Of a DNA stretch of 48,547 nucleotides, positions 8,701-16,571 are shown one piece after another. Origin of the DNA: a virus. A model generated the notes under the pieces. That model made no database searches, was not told where the DNA came from, and saw nothing but the letters and a program-made list of their open reading frames with translations. Numbering within the stretch: position 1 is the first letter of the stretch; each line of letters starts with the position of its first letter. The stretch covers positions 1 through 48,547 of the IMG/VR virus record IMGVR_UViG_3300025099_000034; one strand, given 5' to 3'. Position numbers and translations under genes: made by a program.

Positions 8701-10926
8701 TCTAAATATTTGTATCTGCTGCTCTGTAAGATTTGCAAATTTATTTTCACTAACAGCTGCTGACACTGCTGGTATTGTTCCCAAAACAAACCCACCTACA
8801 GCTTCTTGAGCTGATGCATAAGCAACTTGACCTAATAATTCTGCAAAACTTTCAGGAGTATCAAATAATTCTTTCCCTTTAATAAGGTTATATATTTCTT
8901 TAAATCCTATATCACTAAGCTCTTGAGCTGCACCAGTTTCTGCTTCAGCAAGTGTTGCTCCCCCTAAAACTAAAGCTCCTTTGGTGGCAGAGTTTTTAAC
9001 TTCTTGGTCTAAAAACTCTTTAAATGTTCTTGCTGAACCTCCTTTAGGCATTTTATTTAAGACCTTTGTTAATACATTGGCAACAAACCCACCTTTATCA
9101 AACACATTTCTAATACCATAATTTTCTAATGCCGCAACTGTAAGAGCGGCTGGCACTTTAAATAAAACTTTTTCATTTTCACTTATGTTTGCAAAATCAG
9201 GATTGTTACTCATCTGCTCATCGAGCTTACCAGATGTAAGCATAAACAAACTTGCTAGCCTACCGGGCCCAGCAAATAAAGATGGTATAGATTCTGCTAC
9301 ACCAGATAATGCTCCTAAGAAAAATCCTTTTTGTTTTGTTGCTGCATATTGTTCGGTAATTGATTTACCTCCTAATTTTTTTTGCCACCCATCTCGTATA
9401 TTAGTTATAATTCCGCCCTGTCTAACCCCATCTATCTCTTCACCATACTTCACATCTTTTATATACCTGTCTTTTATTTTTCCTTGAATAACATCAAACT
9501 CACTCATGGGTGTTAACATACTTTTTTTACCAGAATCTTTTTTATAAAACTCTTTTAAATCATCAACACTCATTTTTTCTAAGTCTTCTTCTAATGGCGA
9601 TGCGTATTCTAATTGTTTAGCTGCACGCAAAATTTCTTCTTTAAATTTATCATCCCCCATTTCTTTTCGCAAATCTACTGCTCCTGGAAGACCAAGCTTT
9701 GCAGTTAAAGCATAGTTTGCTACTTCAGAAATTGGAGTACTTATACCACTTGCCAAGTTGTACTTCATTAAAAGACCAAAGTTTCCTTGCTCTTTTTGCA
9801 TGTCATAATACTTCCCAACTGCTGTATTTAATTCTGCTTTTTGTAAATCTAAATTATCTCCTTCTTCTAATAGCTTTAACCCTGCCTCTTCATGTAATTT
9901 TATCCTACTGTTATAGTCATCAATTTGTTCTTGATTCATTGACTCCCTGTTTTCAAAATCTTTCTCTAACCTTAGACTATTTGCACTATATTGCTGAATA
10001 CCTTGATTGAACCTGTCTTGCCTTTTAGCTATAGAAAATAAAGATTCATCCATCTCTTTATCATTTCTAAACTTTATGTCGTTAGCCTCATACCCAATTA
10101 CTCTTTGTGCAAGTGCAGAACTTTTTTCTTTGTTTTCTTCTATAAACTCTAGCAACTCTTTAGCACGTTTACCTTCGTCTTGAAAAAAGCCTATGTTAAT
10201 TTTTATAGAAGGGCCATCATCAAATCCATTTTCACCTCTTGCTGAAACTTTAATTTTTTGCCCAAGAATATCTGCTTCTTCAAATTTAAAACCTTGGTCT
10301 CTATATAAGTAGTTTAGTTTTGGTACAATAAAACTTTCATTTTTATTCAACAAATCTTTGACATCTTTAAACTCTTGAGATAAATCGTTTACCTTTGATA
10401 GTTCCATATCAGTAGAAACTATTTCTCCTTCTCTTTTTTTCTGTTCTTCTATGTTTGTATTATCAAAACCTACTGTAGGTTTTATAAGAGCATCCCTTTG
10501 CTCAGTTAAAGATTCTAACTCTATCATTGCAGGGGTTTTCTCTGCAGGTTTACCTAAAGGATATAATTTTTCTTCTTCTTCAGATAAAGGAGTTTCAGCC
10601 TCTGTTTGAATTTGTTTTTCAAGGTCAGCTATTTGAATAGAAAGGGTGTCTATTTTACGACCAGTTTGTAGCTCTTGGTCTTCTGATAAATCCGAACCAC
10701 CATCCCCCGAAGGAGAATCCATAGGTTCGTCTTCGATTTTTTTTTTTGAAGAATACTGGTTGGTGAAAGTTTCTTTGTCTTTTGAATAAAGCTTTTTATC
10801 GGTGACCACATTGTAAACTTTATCTACATATTCAGGGTCAGAAAACTGCTCTTCAAACTCTTCCAAAGATTTTGAATAAAGTTTTTTATCTATTAATACG
10901 TTATATAATTTTTCAATTTCTTCCAT
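2749..10926 (-). CDS. Giant polyvalent internal virion/ejection protein with metallopeptidase motif
   Basis: A 2725-residue protein, the largest in the window. Residues about 4-64 are two tandem copies of a 30-residue unit containing K-L-Y-S-K, seen at the N-terminus of many phage ejection-type proteins. Glu/Gln-rich coiled-coil stretches follow to about residue 400. HEIFH (988-992) within a PHEIFHATL string is a zincin active site, and the preceding G-F-Y-D-T-N-E-N-V-I-H-I-D strand is typical of the metallopeptidase domains in large polyvalent phage proteins. Long helical regions follow; near the C-terminus two hydrophobic segments (A-F-M-P-V-L-F-A-Y and F-V-W-G-L-V-I) could insert in membranes. 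With the two genes before it, it fits a T7 gp14/15/16-like set that is ejected with the DNA to build a trans-envelope conduit and perhaps cut peptides. Role inferred; no lysozyme motif is obvious. Confidence 0.8.
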   Translation of the reverse strand: MEEIEKLYNVLIDKKLYSKSLEEFEEQFSDPEYVDKVYNVVTDKKLYSKDKETFTNQYSSKKKIEDEPMDSPSGDGGSDLSEDQELQTGRKIDTLSIQIADLEKQIQTEAETPLSEEEEKLYPLGKPAEKTPAMIELESLTEQRDALIKPTVGFDNTNIEEQKKREGEIVSTDMELSKVNDLSQEFKDVKDLLNKNESFIVPKLNYLYRDQGFKFEEADILGQKIKVSARGENGFDDGPSIKINIGFFQDEGKRAKELLEFIEENKEKSSALAQRVIGYEANDIKFRNDKEMDESLFSIAKRQDRFNQGIQQYSANSLRLEKDFENRESMNQEQIDDYNSRIKLHEEAGLKLLEEGDNLDLQKAELNTAVGKYYDMQKEQGNFGLLMKYNLASGISTPISEVANYALTAKLGLPGAVDLRKEMGDDKFKEEILRAAKQLEYASPLEEDLEKMSVDDLKEFYKKDSGKKSMLTPMSEFDVIQGKIKDRYIKDVKYGEEIDGVRQGGIITNIRDGWQKKLGGKSITEQYAATKQKGFFLGALSGVAESIPSLFAGPGRLASLFMLTSGKLDEQMSNNPDFANISENEKVLFKVPAALTVAALENYGIRNVFDKGGFVANVLTKVLNKMPKGGSARTFKEFLDQEVKNSATKGALVLGGATLAEAETGAAQELSDIGFKEIYNLIKGKELFDTPESFAELLGQVAYASAQEAVGGFVLGTIPAVSAAVSENKFANLTEQQIQIFREIKNNPKISQSALTNLIKMEINGGEITPEQGKQIKADYELAIGLANELPGGINNPAFAEAMDLKIRKKVLEDRTAPPIDQNLGSVKQDNLEIQQINERLAQIKETTTDTQVEGATQQESKDITEVVEQAESAAPVPETKESATDTFFGKKKTKNVEEISDNLIINTNEQPENLKPNQVTLRNVVKGLAKTGAKAIQKLFPETKIILHESTTEFERFAPAGNRGFYDTNENVIHIDLNKASATTVPHEIFHATLLSKIKTNAEAAKLAENMMRSVRKALPKNSPLARRIDEFAAKYDDKPDFQNEERLAELMGIMASEYTQLTKPQKNKVIKFLQDLANKIGLNINISEFTQQDSDVVDLFNTLAGKISTGETITETDVQIIEEQSGLDKEQEQGEGGQVGTLTFPPTGREQRAPSVKTDTRSFSSLITDKSVKDFKNQKIITNMYDFTSAGPTEIAPGIVLDLYGGKSYVPLMMEKQGLNIGDFSNLAAFNTDVNAETFKRNVEQGDVSLFAPHVGTLEKSWQFQQNIFEQLTYAALDNNILTNEELITLFNSALTNIDGKKALNVFNKKSNLNIKDFNSFKDNPKKLVELLDIKNNYSPELRKLFNDRYSGNAKYKDALKVNNKIDFVKKFQDPLNVGSNSFDIISLIKFDNRDLQITKPNVGDVDYHPSFAYTIKANIEGIYQPDLFYQSSEVTDTYTKYNIASTTVSVKEEVGEDSFKKSNVASSSGSIPKVAQINKITPREQREKTIQEVAQFYNVDTAGFANPMVDEFQFRKAAEPLGYGVARARSGSLYVTKNNKFINPYEIDTNQLTGRGQRSDDFYVDIASQLRDRKVREELIVDTLRRQYKLSETKIKDILDIQSLTLGGVPDSFKKIGDAAGTKLFLQLETFILKQRKANKKKPLSKTAEADSVINYLMERPQFKGLAETYKVKGETKTKKGLSSLQAQMLSDLTSILEARPSQTVTAQIVKARKSITDKKKGATTVKSQQQILINLLRRNLPKSLFTKSEVIDIVRKIQDLSTVDLKGNNLENIVDDIEKTVTKLNNKNVLSRIKRLLNGKYEVVVSGKPKGVKIDVDTKKRLKTITSLLVADDASVEVIGKTQEKLRAELESLLESNNDTENQELTPETLMRIADITTAINYNEAMLQENSDISKLENLTRAFVQLENIVVRGRDIQAGILQEKHKQYMQNLSILIKETTKQELNPDEENFKKEVEAVSKTREGIAEKERVNGNLITKFKKMMRRFSNTMGFGAAQDLTGLIDQLAEFPGVVFGGQLQEIVTDKVNESTRQYKSRMLDFSYLLEENLIKYYGKNYQYTLRELNQTDNIFYKNIKEVEAAQAKYDKNRNDDTKNELRDVLARNEIILSQEQIGYMVFQYNDPALHPTFKNMYGEDYQRVMREMNEKLDDRVRAFGEWQVKEFYPIMHQRFNETYKRIYYTDMPYNKYYAGPIRREGEKTEEFHLLQGASKYNATVGSNYTKLRVNSTDKIKNSTLVDAMQEYTQDMEYFDAYAENLQTISRLFTNKDAKIIIESIHGKEFYNLIDNMINNLAMAGKSKTNMLSANVLNFFNNVFQISRLMLSPAIAIKQLTSIPTFALEPEVGPANWIKYTAKNKTQQLQVYNEVLENSVYLKDRAARSILRSIETYNPERFQSFIPKPTQNFAIDLLMGFIKVADRSAILLGGLPNYSFYKAKYQKENPNATEQQAIDYAIRKFEKDVKSTQQSYDLQDRDIHQNRDPFSRGINMFLTTPKQYLRREITGWRQMTRAAKRFAKGDKNKNAPNIAQAFSQLAFYHAFMPVLFAYTSLGFPGLARDRRDDDDDTLMRAAFMGNLNGLFVWGLVIQQFADAYQDKPWYRQTTSFPVFETATDIAVIINKLGKAKTQEDYNEVNKEMFEFINKNGLPYSIIERWVNNLQKVINGETDGAGEDVLRIFNFSEYAISGPQKKAKKLKFGSSGKKSKGLDFDFDTSLDLDLKTDFDID

Positions 10927-10927
10927 A

Positions 10928-12547
10928 TTAATCTAATATAAATTCTTCTTCAACATTAACATCGCCTTCGTATGAATAATCTGGATTACTTCTTCTAAAT
11001 AAAGCATATATCTCATCTTCACTTCCAGCTATCAATGCTGTTTTTAACAACTTCAATCTATCTTCCGTTACTTCCTTTCCTAAATTTATCACTGCTGTAT
11101 TGCCATTATAAACTATGACATTCTTGTTATCATCTTTCTCAAATCTTAAACCAAGAGGTGTAAGTAAGTTTTCAATTTGTAAATCGTTATATTCATCTCC
11201 TTCATCTGGAGTTACAAATCCAGTTTTAACTGTAAATAAATTTTTTGTTAAATAAGTTTTTGCTTCATCTATTTTAATAGCATTTCTTAGAGCTTTTTCA
11301 TTTTCTTGTTGCTCTTTCAATTCAGCAGCAGATATTTTTACAGGAACATCTGTAAACATTCCACTTCCTAATGCAGATGACAATGCTTCAAAATCTAAAC
11401 CACCTTTAGCTCCAGCTAATAAAATACCTAAACTTTCTTTATCTATTTGTTTTCCACTTCTTTGTGCTATTAAAGTTAAATTTAATATTGTTTTAATATT
11501 ATCATCAAAATTACTGGTTTGTATAGGGTCTACTCTTGTATAATCAGCAGCACCTTTAAGCATGTCCTGTGCATTTTTTAATATGACTTCTTTAGCTTTA
11601 TCACTCTCATAAAATCTACCAGACTTATCTTGGTAGAATGTGTAAGGGTTTTTATCTTGTAGCTCTTTTAATTTAGCTTCTGTTAAAATACCACCGATTT
11701 CATAGTATTCCATAGGCACTGAAGCATACTCAAAGTTAACAGTGTCTTCGCCATCTTTTATTGTATTCGCCATAGCAAACCCTCTTAATGCTGTTGGCTG
11801 AGATAGCATTGCTTCTGATGCATTCGTTAAAGCTTCTTTGCCTTTCTCTGTTGATATAAATCTCCCCACTTCTTGTTTACCACTAGAAGTAGTTATATCC
11901 TGTACTCCTGTTAAATTTTTAAGAGTTGATGTTATTGCACCCGAAGTATCATATTGACCTTGAAACTTCATGTTAACACCATTAAAGTATTGATTTATTG
12001 ACATAATATCATATCCACCCTTTAGTCCTTCACCTGTTTTAATTAAATTTGCTTGATATGACTGTGGGTCAAAAGCTATACTTACACTACCTAAATCAGA
12101 AAACTCTTGAAGTTGGCTTAACTTAAATAAATCTTCATCGCTTAACTCACCAGCCGCTTTCTTTTCTTCTATGCCATTAATCATTGTCGCATACTTAGTC
12201 ATAGAATCTACGGTCATAGAAACCTGAGAGTTTAAGTTAGCCATAAGGATATCATAAGTTCTCTTATCTATATCTCCGTTATTAAATTGTTCATTTACTT
12301 TAGATGCAGATTGCATTGCAGCTTGAGATGTGTCACCAAAAAATCTATTGTATTCCTGGTTAAAACTTGTAGGCATTTTACCTAGAAGCTCTGCAAACTC
12401 ACGACTTGTATTTGCTACACCTGCTGTTTCATCAGCTTTCTTTTGTTCGTATGCTTTTAAATCGTCACTAAGACTCTTAGTAACTGTAGCCATGTCTATG
12501 CCTAATGCATCTCCTGGTCTTAATCTTTCGTATCCGTAGTATGACAT
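10928..12547 (-). CDS. Putative internal virion protein
   Basis: A 539-residue, mostly helical, hydrophilic protein starting MSYYGYERLRPGDALGID. It has no enzymatic motif and no signal peptide. It lies between an Ala-rich internal-type protein and the giant polyvalent protein, one base before the latter, the position taken by the middle internal core protein (gp15) in T7-like genomes. Assignment as an internal or ejected virion protein rests on gene order and composition, not on recognised homology. Confidence 0.6.
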   Translation of the reverse strand: MSYYGYERLRPGDALGIDMATVTKSLSDDLKAYEQKKADETAGVANTSREFAELLGKMPTSFNQEYNRFFGDTSQAAMQSASKVNEQFNNGDIDKRTYDILMANLNSQVSMTVDSMTKYATMINGIEEKKAAGELSDEDLFKLSQLQEFSDLGSVSIAFDPQSYQANLIKTGEGLKGGYDIMSINQYFNGVNMKFQGQYDTSGAITSTLKNLTGVQDITTSSGKQEVGRFISTEKGKEALTNASEAMLSQPTALRGFAMANTIKDGEDTVNFEYASVPMEYYEIGGILTEAKLKELQDKNPYTFYQDKSGRFYESDKAKEVILKNAQDMLKGAADYTRVDPIQTSNFDDNIKTILNLTLIAQRSGKQIDKESLGILLAGAKGGLDFEALSSALGSGMFTDVPVKISAAELKEQQENEKALRNAIKIDEAKTYLTKNLFTVKTGFVTPDEGDEYNDLQIENLLTPLGLRFEKDDNKNVIVYNGNTAVINLGKEVTEDRLKLLKTALIAGSEDEIYALFRRSNPDYSYEGDVNVEEEFILD

Positions 12548-12556
12548 ATTATATAT

Positions 12557-13285
12557 TTACATTCTAAACACAGAGTCATTGCTAAAATTTATAGTATCAT
12601 TATTAGCTGTTACTCCTGACAAATCTATATTACCAAATTGAGTATCACCAAGTTGAGTGATATCATATCCTGGCGAAGTGTCAAATTGAAACTCTGCAAA
12701 ACCTTCAAAACCAGTTGGTGTTTGACCGCCTCCTTTTTTACCGTCTAATAAACCTGATGTTGCTAGTCCTGAAAGACCTCCCCCTAATTGACTAAACCCC
12801 TGTTGCATATTATAAGTACGCATTTTCATTGCATCTTGTGCTGCAGCTTGTGCTCCTGTTGCTTCAGCTAAGTTTACTTGCGCTCTTGCTGAACCAAGTC
12901 TTGATTCTTCTTGAGCTACAAGCCTATCTAATTGTGACATCTCTTGCGACATAGCTGCTCTCTGTCTAGCTAAACCGGCTTGCTGTGCCTGTACAACTCT
13001 ACCTGCTGTAGCTGCCGCACCTCTTGGGTCTCCCGCAACACCTGCCGCTAATGCGCTAGCTCCAGCCTGCGCTAAAGCTTCTCTTTCTAATTCATAAGGT
13101 TCTTTTGCAATTGATAAACCTTTCATGTAATTTACTGATAATTCTTTCTTAGCTTCCGCTGCGGCTACTGCCGCTGCATTCTGAGCTTTCTTCATTGCAT
13201 CTCTCTGTTTCTTTGCTTCACCGAAACTAAATATAGAGCCGACAATTTGAACACCTGCCGCTGCTAATAATAAAGGGTTTGCCAT
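12557..13285 (-). CDS. Ala/Gln-rich internal virion protein (gp14-like)
   Basis: A 242-residue protein. The N-terminus has a hydrophobic stretch (LLLAAAGVQIVGSIFSF, about 5-21) followed by a long Ala/Gln/Arg-rich helix to about residue 155, a Gly-rich turn region and a polar tail. This arrangement, a short hydrophobic segment plus an alanine-rich coiled helix, is typical of T7 gp14-like internal proteins that enter the host envelope during DNA ejection. It is the first of three consecutive internal-type genes. A TAnnTTTG promoter element lies about 20 bases upstream. Confidence 0.65.
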   Translation of the reverse strand: MANPLLLAAAGVQIVGSIFSFGEAKKQRDAMKKAQNAAAVAAAEAKKELSVNYMKGLSIAKEPYELEREALAQAGASALAAGVAGDPRGAAATAGRVVQAQQAGLARQRAAMSQEMSQLDRLVAQEESRLGSARAQVNLAEATGAQAAAQDAMKMRTYNMQQGFSQLGGGLSGLATSGLLDGKKGGGQTPTGFEGFAEFQFDTSPGYDITQLGDTQFGNIDLSGVTANNDTINFSNDSVFRM

Positions 13286-13303
13286 AATAATTTTTTATAA
13301 ATA

Positions 13304-13311
13304 CAAAGATA
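13304..13311 (-). promoter_or_regulatory. Candidate promoter -7 element (TATCTTTG)
   Basis: The minus strand reads TATCTTTG in the short gap before the internal-protein gene that starts at 13285. It matches the Bacteroidota -7 consensus TAnnTTTG. The surrounding 24 bases are identical to those around the element at 46029, which makes chance unlikely. No clear -33 TTTG box is seen. Confidence 0.55.
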
Positions 13312-13318
13312 CTAATTT

Positions 13319-15109
13319 TTACGGATAGCTTTTCATTACATCGCTCTCTACTGCAAACAGTTCCGTAGCCTGAGTATTAAAGTTCGTGATAGTAAATATA
13401 CAATAATGTCCTAGTAAACCATGAGATTCAGCCTCAGAACTTTTAATAAACAAAATGTATGGGTCGTTTAGCGGAAAAACAACTGTGTCAGCTGCGGTCG
13501 TACTTACTATTAATTGGTTTATGCCATTAGGTAAGTCTACATTTATTTGAGTAACCACACCACCAAAAGTAACATCGGTATATTGTGGTAGGGAGTGGTA
13601 TACATAATCTCCGACACTTATAAAGCTACCTATAGAAACGAGGGGGTTTGTAGAAAAGCTTAGTGTAGTTGTTCCTTGATTTATAGCTACGTTTGAAGTC
13701 TTACCAATACCATTAGCTGACCTCATAGCGTATTGTCCTTTTAACGCTGGCACTTCACCTCTTTGTCTGAGGTAAGTAAACCAAGCTCCTTCTTTCTTTT
13801 CAAACCATCCGTCTTCCATAAAACCATTTATCTGTATATCTGTTTCAAGATAAGATTCCCAAGCATCATTAGATTCTAGGTTTAATGTTTTGTAAATTTT
13901 ATTTTCTAGTGGATTCTGATTAAAAACACTTGTTAATTGTGAATGATATTGCTCTCCATAATAATTGTTTCTTTTTTCATTTACATTGTGTTGAAATAAA
14001 TTACCACCTTGAAACGTGTAAAAAAAGTTATTCATACCTATCATATACTCAGGTATATAAGAATAAAATGACGGCCAACCTTTAGAGTTTTGACTATAAC
14101 TTACTGTCCATTCTGTATTAACAGGGGATGGTATAGGCGGGACTACACTTGGAGGTGTAGGCGCTGGTGTAGGAGGTGTAGGCGTTGGTGGATTTGAAGA
14201 ACCACAATTTGCATCAAACCTTAAATTGTTTTCACCTAAAAAATACTGACCGTTTGTAGACTCTGGATATAATGTTTGATAACTTATAGTTCCAAAGTCT
14301 TGATTTACATTTAATGTAATTGTCCCTGAATAAAACGAATATGTGTTTCCATCTAAACCAACAGCATTTTTTTCTAATTTAGTTCCTGTATAAGATATTG
14401 CATTTTCTAATCCATTATTTAAAAAAGCAATAGGCCATTCTGGTGTAACTCCAGTTATTTGATATATCCCTGTGTTAACTTTATAAATACCCCACTCACC
14501 ATTTATAACATAAAAACTTACTGAAGTATCAGGTAAATTTAAAACATCAGGAAATTCTGTTGTATAGGTAGAAACCGTTAGAGAGTTTGTAAAACTTAAA
14601 CAATATTCTGCAGTACCGGGTGGAGAAGGGGGGCTAGGCGGAGTAGGTGTAGGCGCTAAACCTGCGGCACAAGTAGCACAATCAGAATAAGATGTGTTTG
14701 GTAAATCTAAATAAGAAATATTTGTTGTGCTTACGCCATTAGTCCAACATATACCTTGATAAGGTATTGTGTTTGGCCATCCTGTAAAACTGGCTGGCGC
14801 TCTAAATATTTGTTTCTGACTTGAGGCATTACAGTTTTCATATTCATAGTAAATAAAACCTTCAAGTGGGTCAGGGTTTGCATTACCACACTTAGTAAAA
14901 CATTCTTTTTCTTTATCAAACCACTCGCCTCCTAATGAATTAGGAATTATTTGTGCAGTTTCATCAAGACAATAAGTTTCAAAAGTATTAGCAGGTACAT
15001 CTATTTGTATAACATTACCGTCACAACATGTTACAAACCATGAACATATCGCTGTTTCACTACCTACTGAATCAATGGGACACGAAAAACGTATTGACTT
15101 ACAAGCCAT
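13319..15109 (-). CDS. Cys-rich fibre/adhesin with Pro-rich linkers and cupredoxin-like domain
   Basis: A 596-residue modular protein. Residues 1-150 hold Cys-rich segments ending in CATC (144-147). A Thr/Ser-Pro linker (about 152-165) follows, then a beta-rich domain (about 195-300) similar to one in the fibre at 41166-42578, a second Pro-rich linker (about 307-330), and a C-terminal domain of about 265 residues with no recognised family. In the shared domain the residues matching copper ligands in the other fibre are replaced (Trp225 for His; no Cys-x2-His-x2-Met). Cys modules and Pro linkers match those of the 897-residue fibre across the intervening oxygenase and glycosyltransferase genes. 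Probably a virion adhesin; receptor unknown. Confidence 0.65.
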   Translation of the reverse strand: MACKSIRFSCPIDSVGSETAICSWFVTCCDGNVIQIDVPANTFETYCLDETAQIIPNSLGGEWFDKEKECFTKCGNANPDPLEGFIYYEYENCNASSQKQIFRAPASFTGWPNTIPYQGICWTNGVSTTNISYLDLPNTSYSDCATCAAGLAPTPTPPSPPSPPGTAEYCLSFTNSLTVSTYTTEFPDVLNLPDTSVSFYVINGEWGIYKVNTGIYQITGVTPEWPIAFLNNGLENAISYTGTKLEKNAVGLDGNTYSFYSGTITLNVNQDFGTISYQTLYPESTNGQYFLGENNLRFDANCGSSNPPTPTPPTPAPTPPSVVPPIPSPVNTEWTVSYSQNSKGWPSFYSYIPEYMIGMNNFFYTFQGGNLFQHNVNEKRNNYYGEQYHSQLTSVFNQNPLENKIYKTLNLESNDAWESYLETDIQINGFMEDGWFEKKEGAWFTYLRQRGEVPALKGQYAMRSANGIGKTSNVAINQGTTTLSFSTNPLVSIGSFISVGDYVYHSLPQYTDVTFGGVVTQINVDLPNGINQLIVSTTAADTVVFPLNDPYILFIKSSEAESHGLLGHYCIFTITNFNTQATELFAVESDVMKSYP

Positions 15110-15127
15110 AAAGAATTTATTTGTTTA

Positions 15128-15135
15128 CAAATTTA
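15128..15135 (-). promoter_or_regulatory. Candidate promoter -7 element (TAAATTTG)
   Basis: The minus strand reads TAAATTTG about 20 bases before the start of the fibre gene at 15109, in a 45-base gap after the glycosyltransferase gene. It matches TAnnTTTG but lies in very AT-rich sequence, so support is weaker than for the TATCTTTG sites. Confidence 0.35.
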
Positions 15136-15154
15136 CGAATTTATAAATTAAGGT

Positions 15155-16570
15155 TTATAAACCACCGCCCCAATTACCAGTGCCGTAGTGATATGTTTGA
15201 ATAAAATCAAAATTAAATTTTCCTACAGGATTAAACTGAGCGTAAGGTAAAACTTTATGAGGTATATTGTTTTCTTTTACAAATTTAGATAATGCAATAG
15301 GTCCTACTATTTGCCTAACAAAAGTACCTAAAGGTTTGCCTTCTATTTCCTTTCTGTTTAGAATGTCGGTCAAATTATTTTTAATATCTACTTTTAAAGA
15401 TTCTAAAAAAATATTCCATAAATCAGAAGGTGGAGATATTATAAATCCATTTTGATAGTCTTCATCTCCAGCGGAAGATTCTAGCAGATATATAGAGTGA
15501 CTATCTAATTGTTTTGTAAAGTCATTGTAAACTTCAAAATCCATATCACATATAACACCTCCAATATCTCGTGCTATTAAATATCTTACGAAATCAATTT
15601 TATATATAACAGGGCATTGATTTAATATTTCATAAAACTCTTTATCATATCTCATTAAGTAGGTATTAATTCCTTCTCTATCACACCATTTGTTTCTTTT
15701 GTAACCTTTGATTGTGTCCCAACTATAATCACATCTAAACCATTCTTTACTCCATCGGTTTTTGTCCTGTGGAGCAACTTGATGTATTATGTTTGGTCTG
15801 TACTTTGTTCCGTATAATTTGTTAAAATCTTCAATAGTTCGCACATCATCTTTTAATCCCACTAAACGTGGTGTGCCTTGGTTGGGATGATAAGCTTGCC
15901 TCTGATTAGATTTATCGTACAAATGATATATACCTGGATAAGGTATATTAGTAATATCATATCCAGCTAAAAAAGTATTGAATGTAGCATAGGTTTCTTC
16001 AAAATACATATCACCTTTTTGAACATATATATCTAAATCAAGCACAGATATATCACTAAAAAAATATCCAGCAGCTATTGTGCTTGGCCCTAAATATTTT
16101 TTTTCTTCTACTCCTTGCGCTCCTGGCCAAAACCTACCTTGTTTATCAATCTTATCTATTTTATTTATATAACAAGCATCCCAACTTTTTTTATCAGGCA
16201 GATAGTACATAGAAGGGAAACCACTGAACACTACATTTCCCTCATAATCATCAAGATGGTTTATTAGTTTTTGGTCAAACCCTTTATCAAACCTCATGTG
16301 TGCATCAACTTGTAAATAATATTTATGATGAGGTTTTACATAATTACGTATTTGTTCTCTTGCCCAGACTACTCCATTAGTTCTTTTGTAGCTACTATAA
16401 ACTTCTGTAACATTCTGATAGTTTATGTTTTCAGGATATTCACTTTGATTGAATATTATAATATCTAGATTATCTTTATTGCCAGCGTTATCTATTAAAC
16501 TCTCTATTGTTTTTTTTACTTCATCATCACAATAAGAAGCAACAGAAATTAATAACTCTGGTTTTTTCAA
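15155..16570 (-). CDS. Two-domain glycosyltransferase: GT60/PF11397-like plus GT32-like
   Basis: A 471-residue protein with no signal peptide or membrane helix, so cytoplasmic. Domain 1 (about 5-215) starts L-I-S-V-A-S-Y and contains YYLQVDAHMRF (84-94), the D-x-H metal/sugar-nucleotide motif of the PF11397 GlcNAc-transferase family. That family includes the Dictyostelium Skp1 hydroxyproline GlcNAc-transferase and trypanosome mucin GlcNAc-transferases. Domain 2 (about 258-380) starts P-N-I-I-H-Q and has KIDFVRYLIARDIGG followed by CDMDF with the DxD at 342-344, as in GT32 capsular/mannosyl-type transferases. One chain could therefore add two sugars in sequence. It lies one base downstream of the dioxygenase gene and between two Pro-rich fibre genes, so modification of fibre hydroxyprolines is the favoured inference. 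Lipopolysaccharide or other phage proteins are alternatives. Confidence 0.8.
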   Translation of the reverse strand: MKKPELLISVASYCDDEVKKTIESLIDNAGNKDNLDIIIFNQSEYPENINYQNVTEVYSSYKRTNGVVWAREQIRNYVKPHHKYYLQVDAHMRFDKGFDQKLINHLDDYEGNVVFSGFPSMYYLPDKKSWDACYINKIDKIDKQGRFWPGAQGVEEKKYLGPSTIAAGYFFSDISVLDLDIYVQKGDMYFEETYATFNTFLAGYDITNIPYPGIYHLYDKSNQRQAYHPNQGTPRLVGLKDDVRTIEDFNKLYGTKYRPNIIHQVAPQDKNRWSKEWFRCDYSWDTIKGYKRNKWCDREGINTYLMRYDKEFYEILNQCPVIYKIDFVRYLIARDIGGVICDMDFEVYNDFTKQLDSHSIYLLESSAGDEDYQNGFIISPPSDLWNIFLESLKVDIKNNLTDILNRKEIEGKPLGTFVRQIVGPIALSKFVKENNIPHKVLPYAQFNPVGKFNFDFIQTYHYGTGNWGGGL

Positions 16571-16571
16571 A

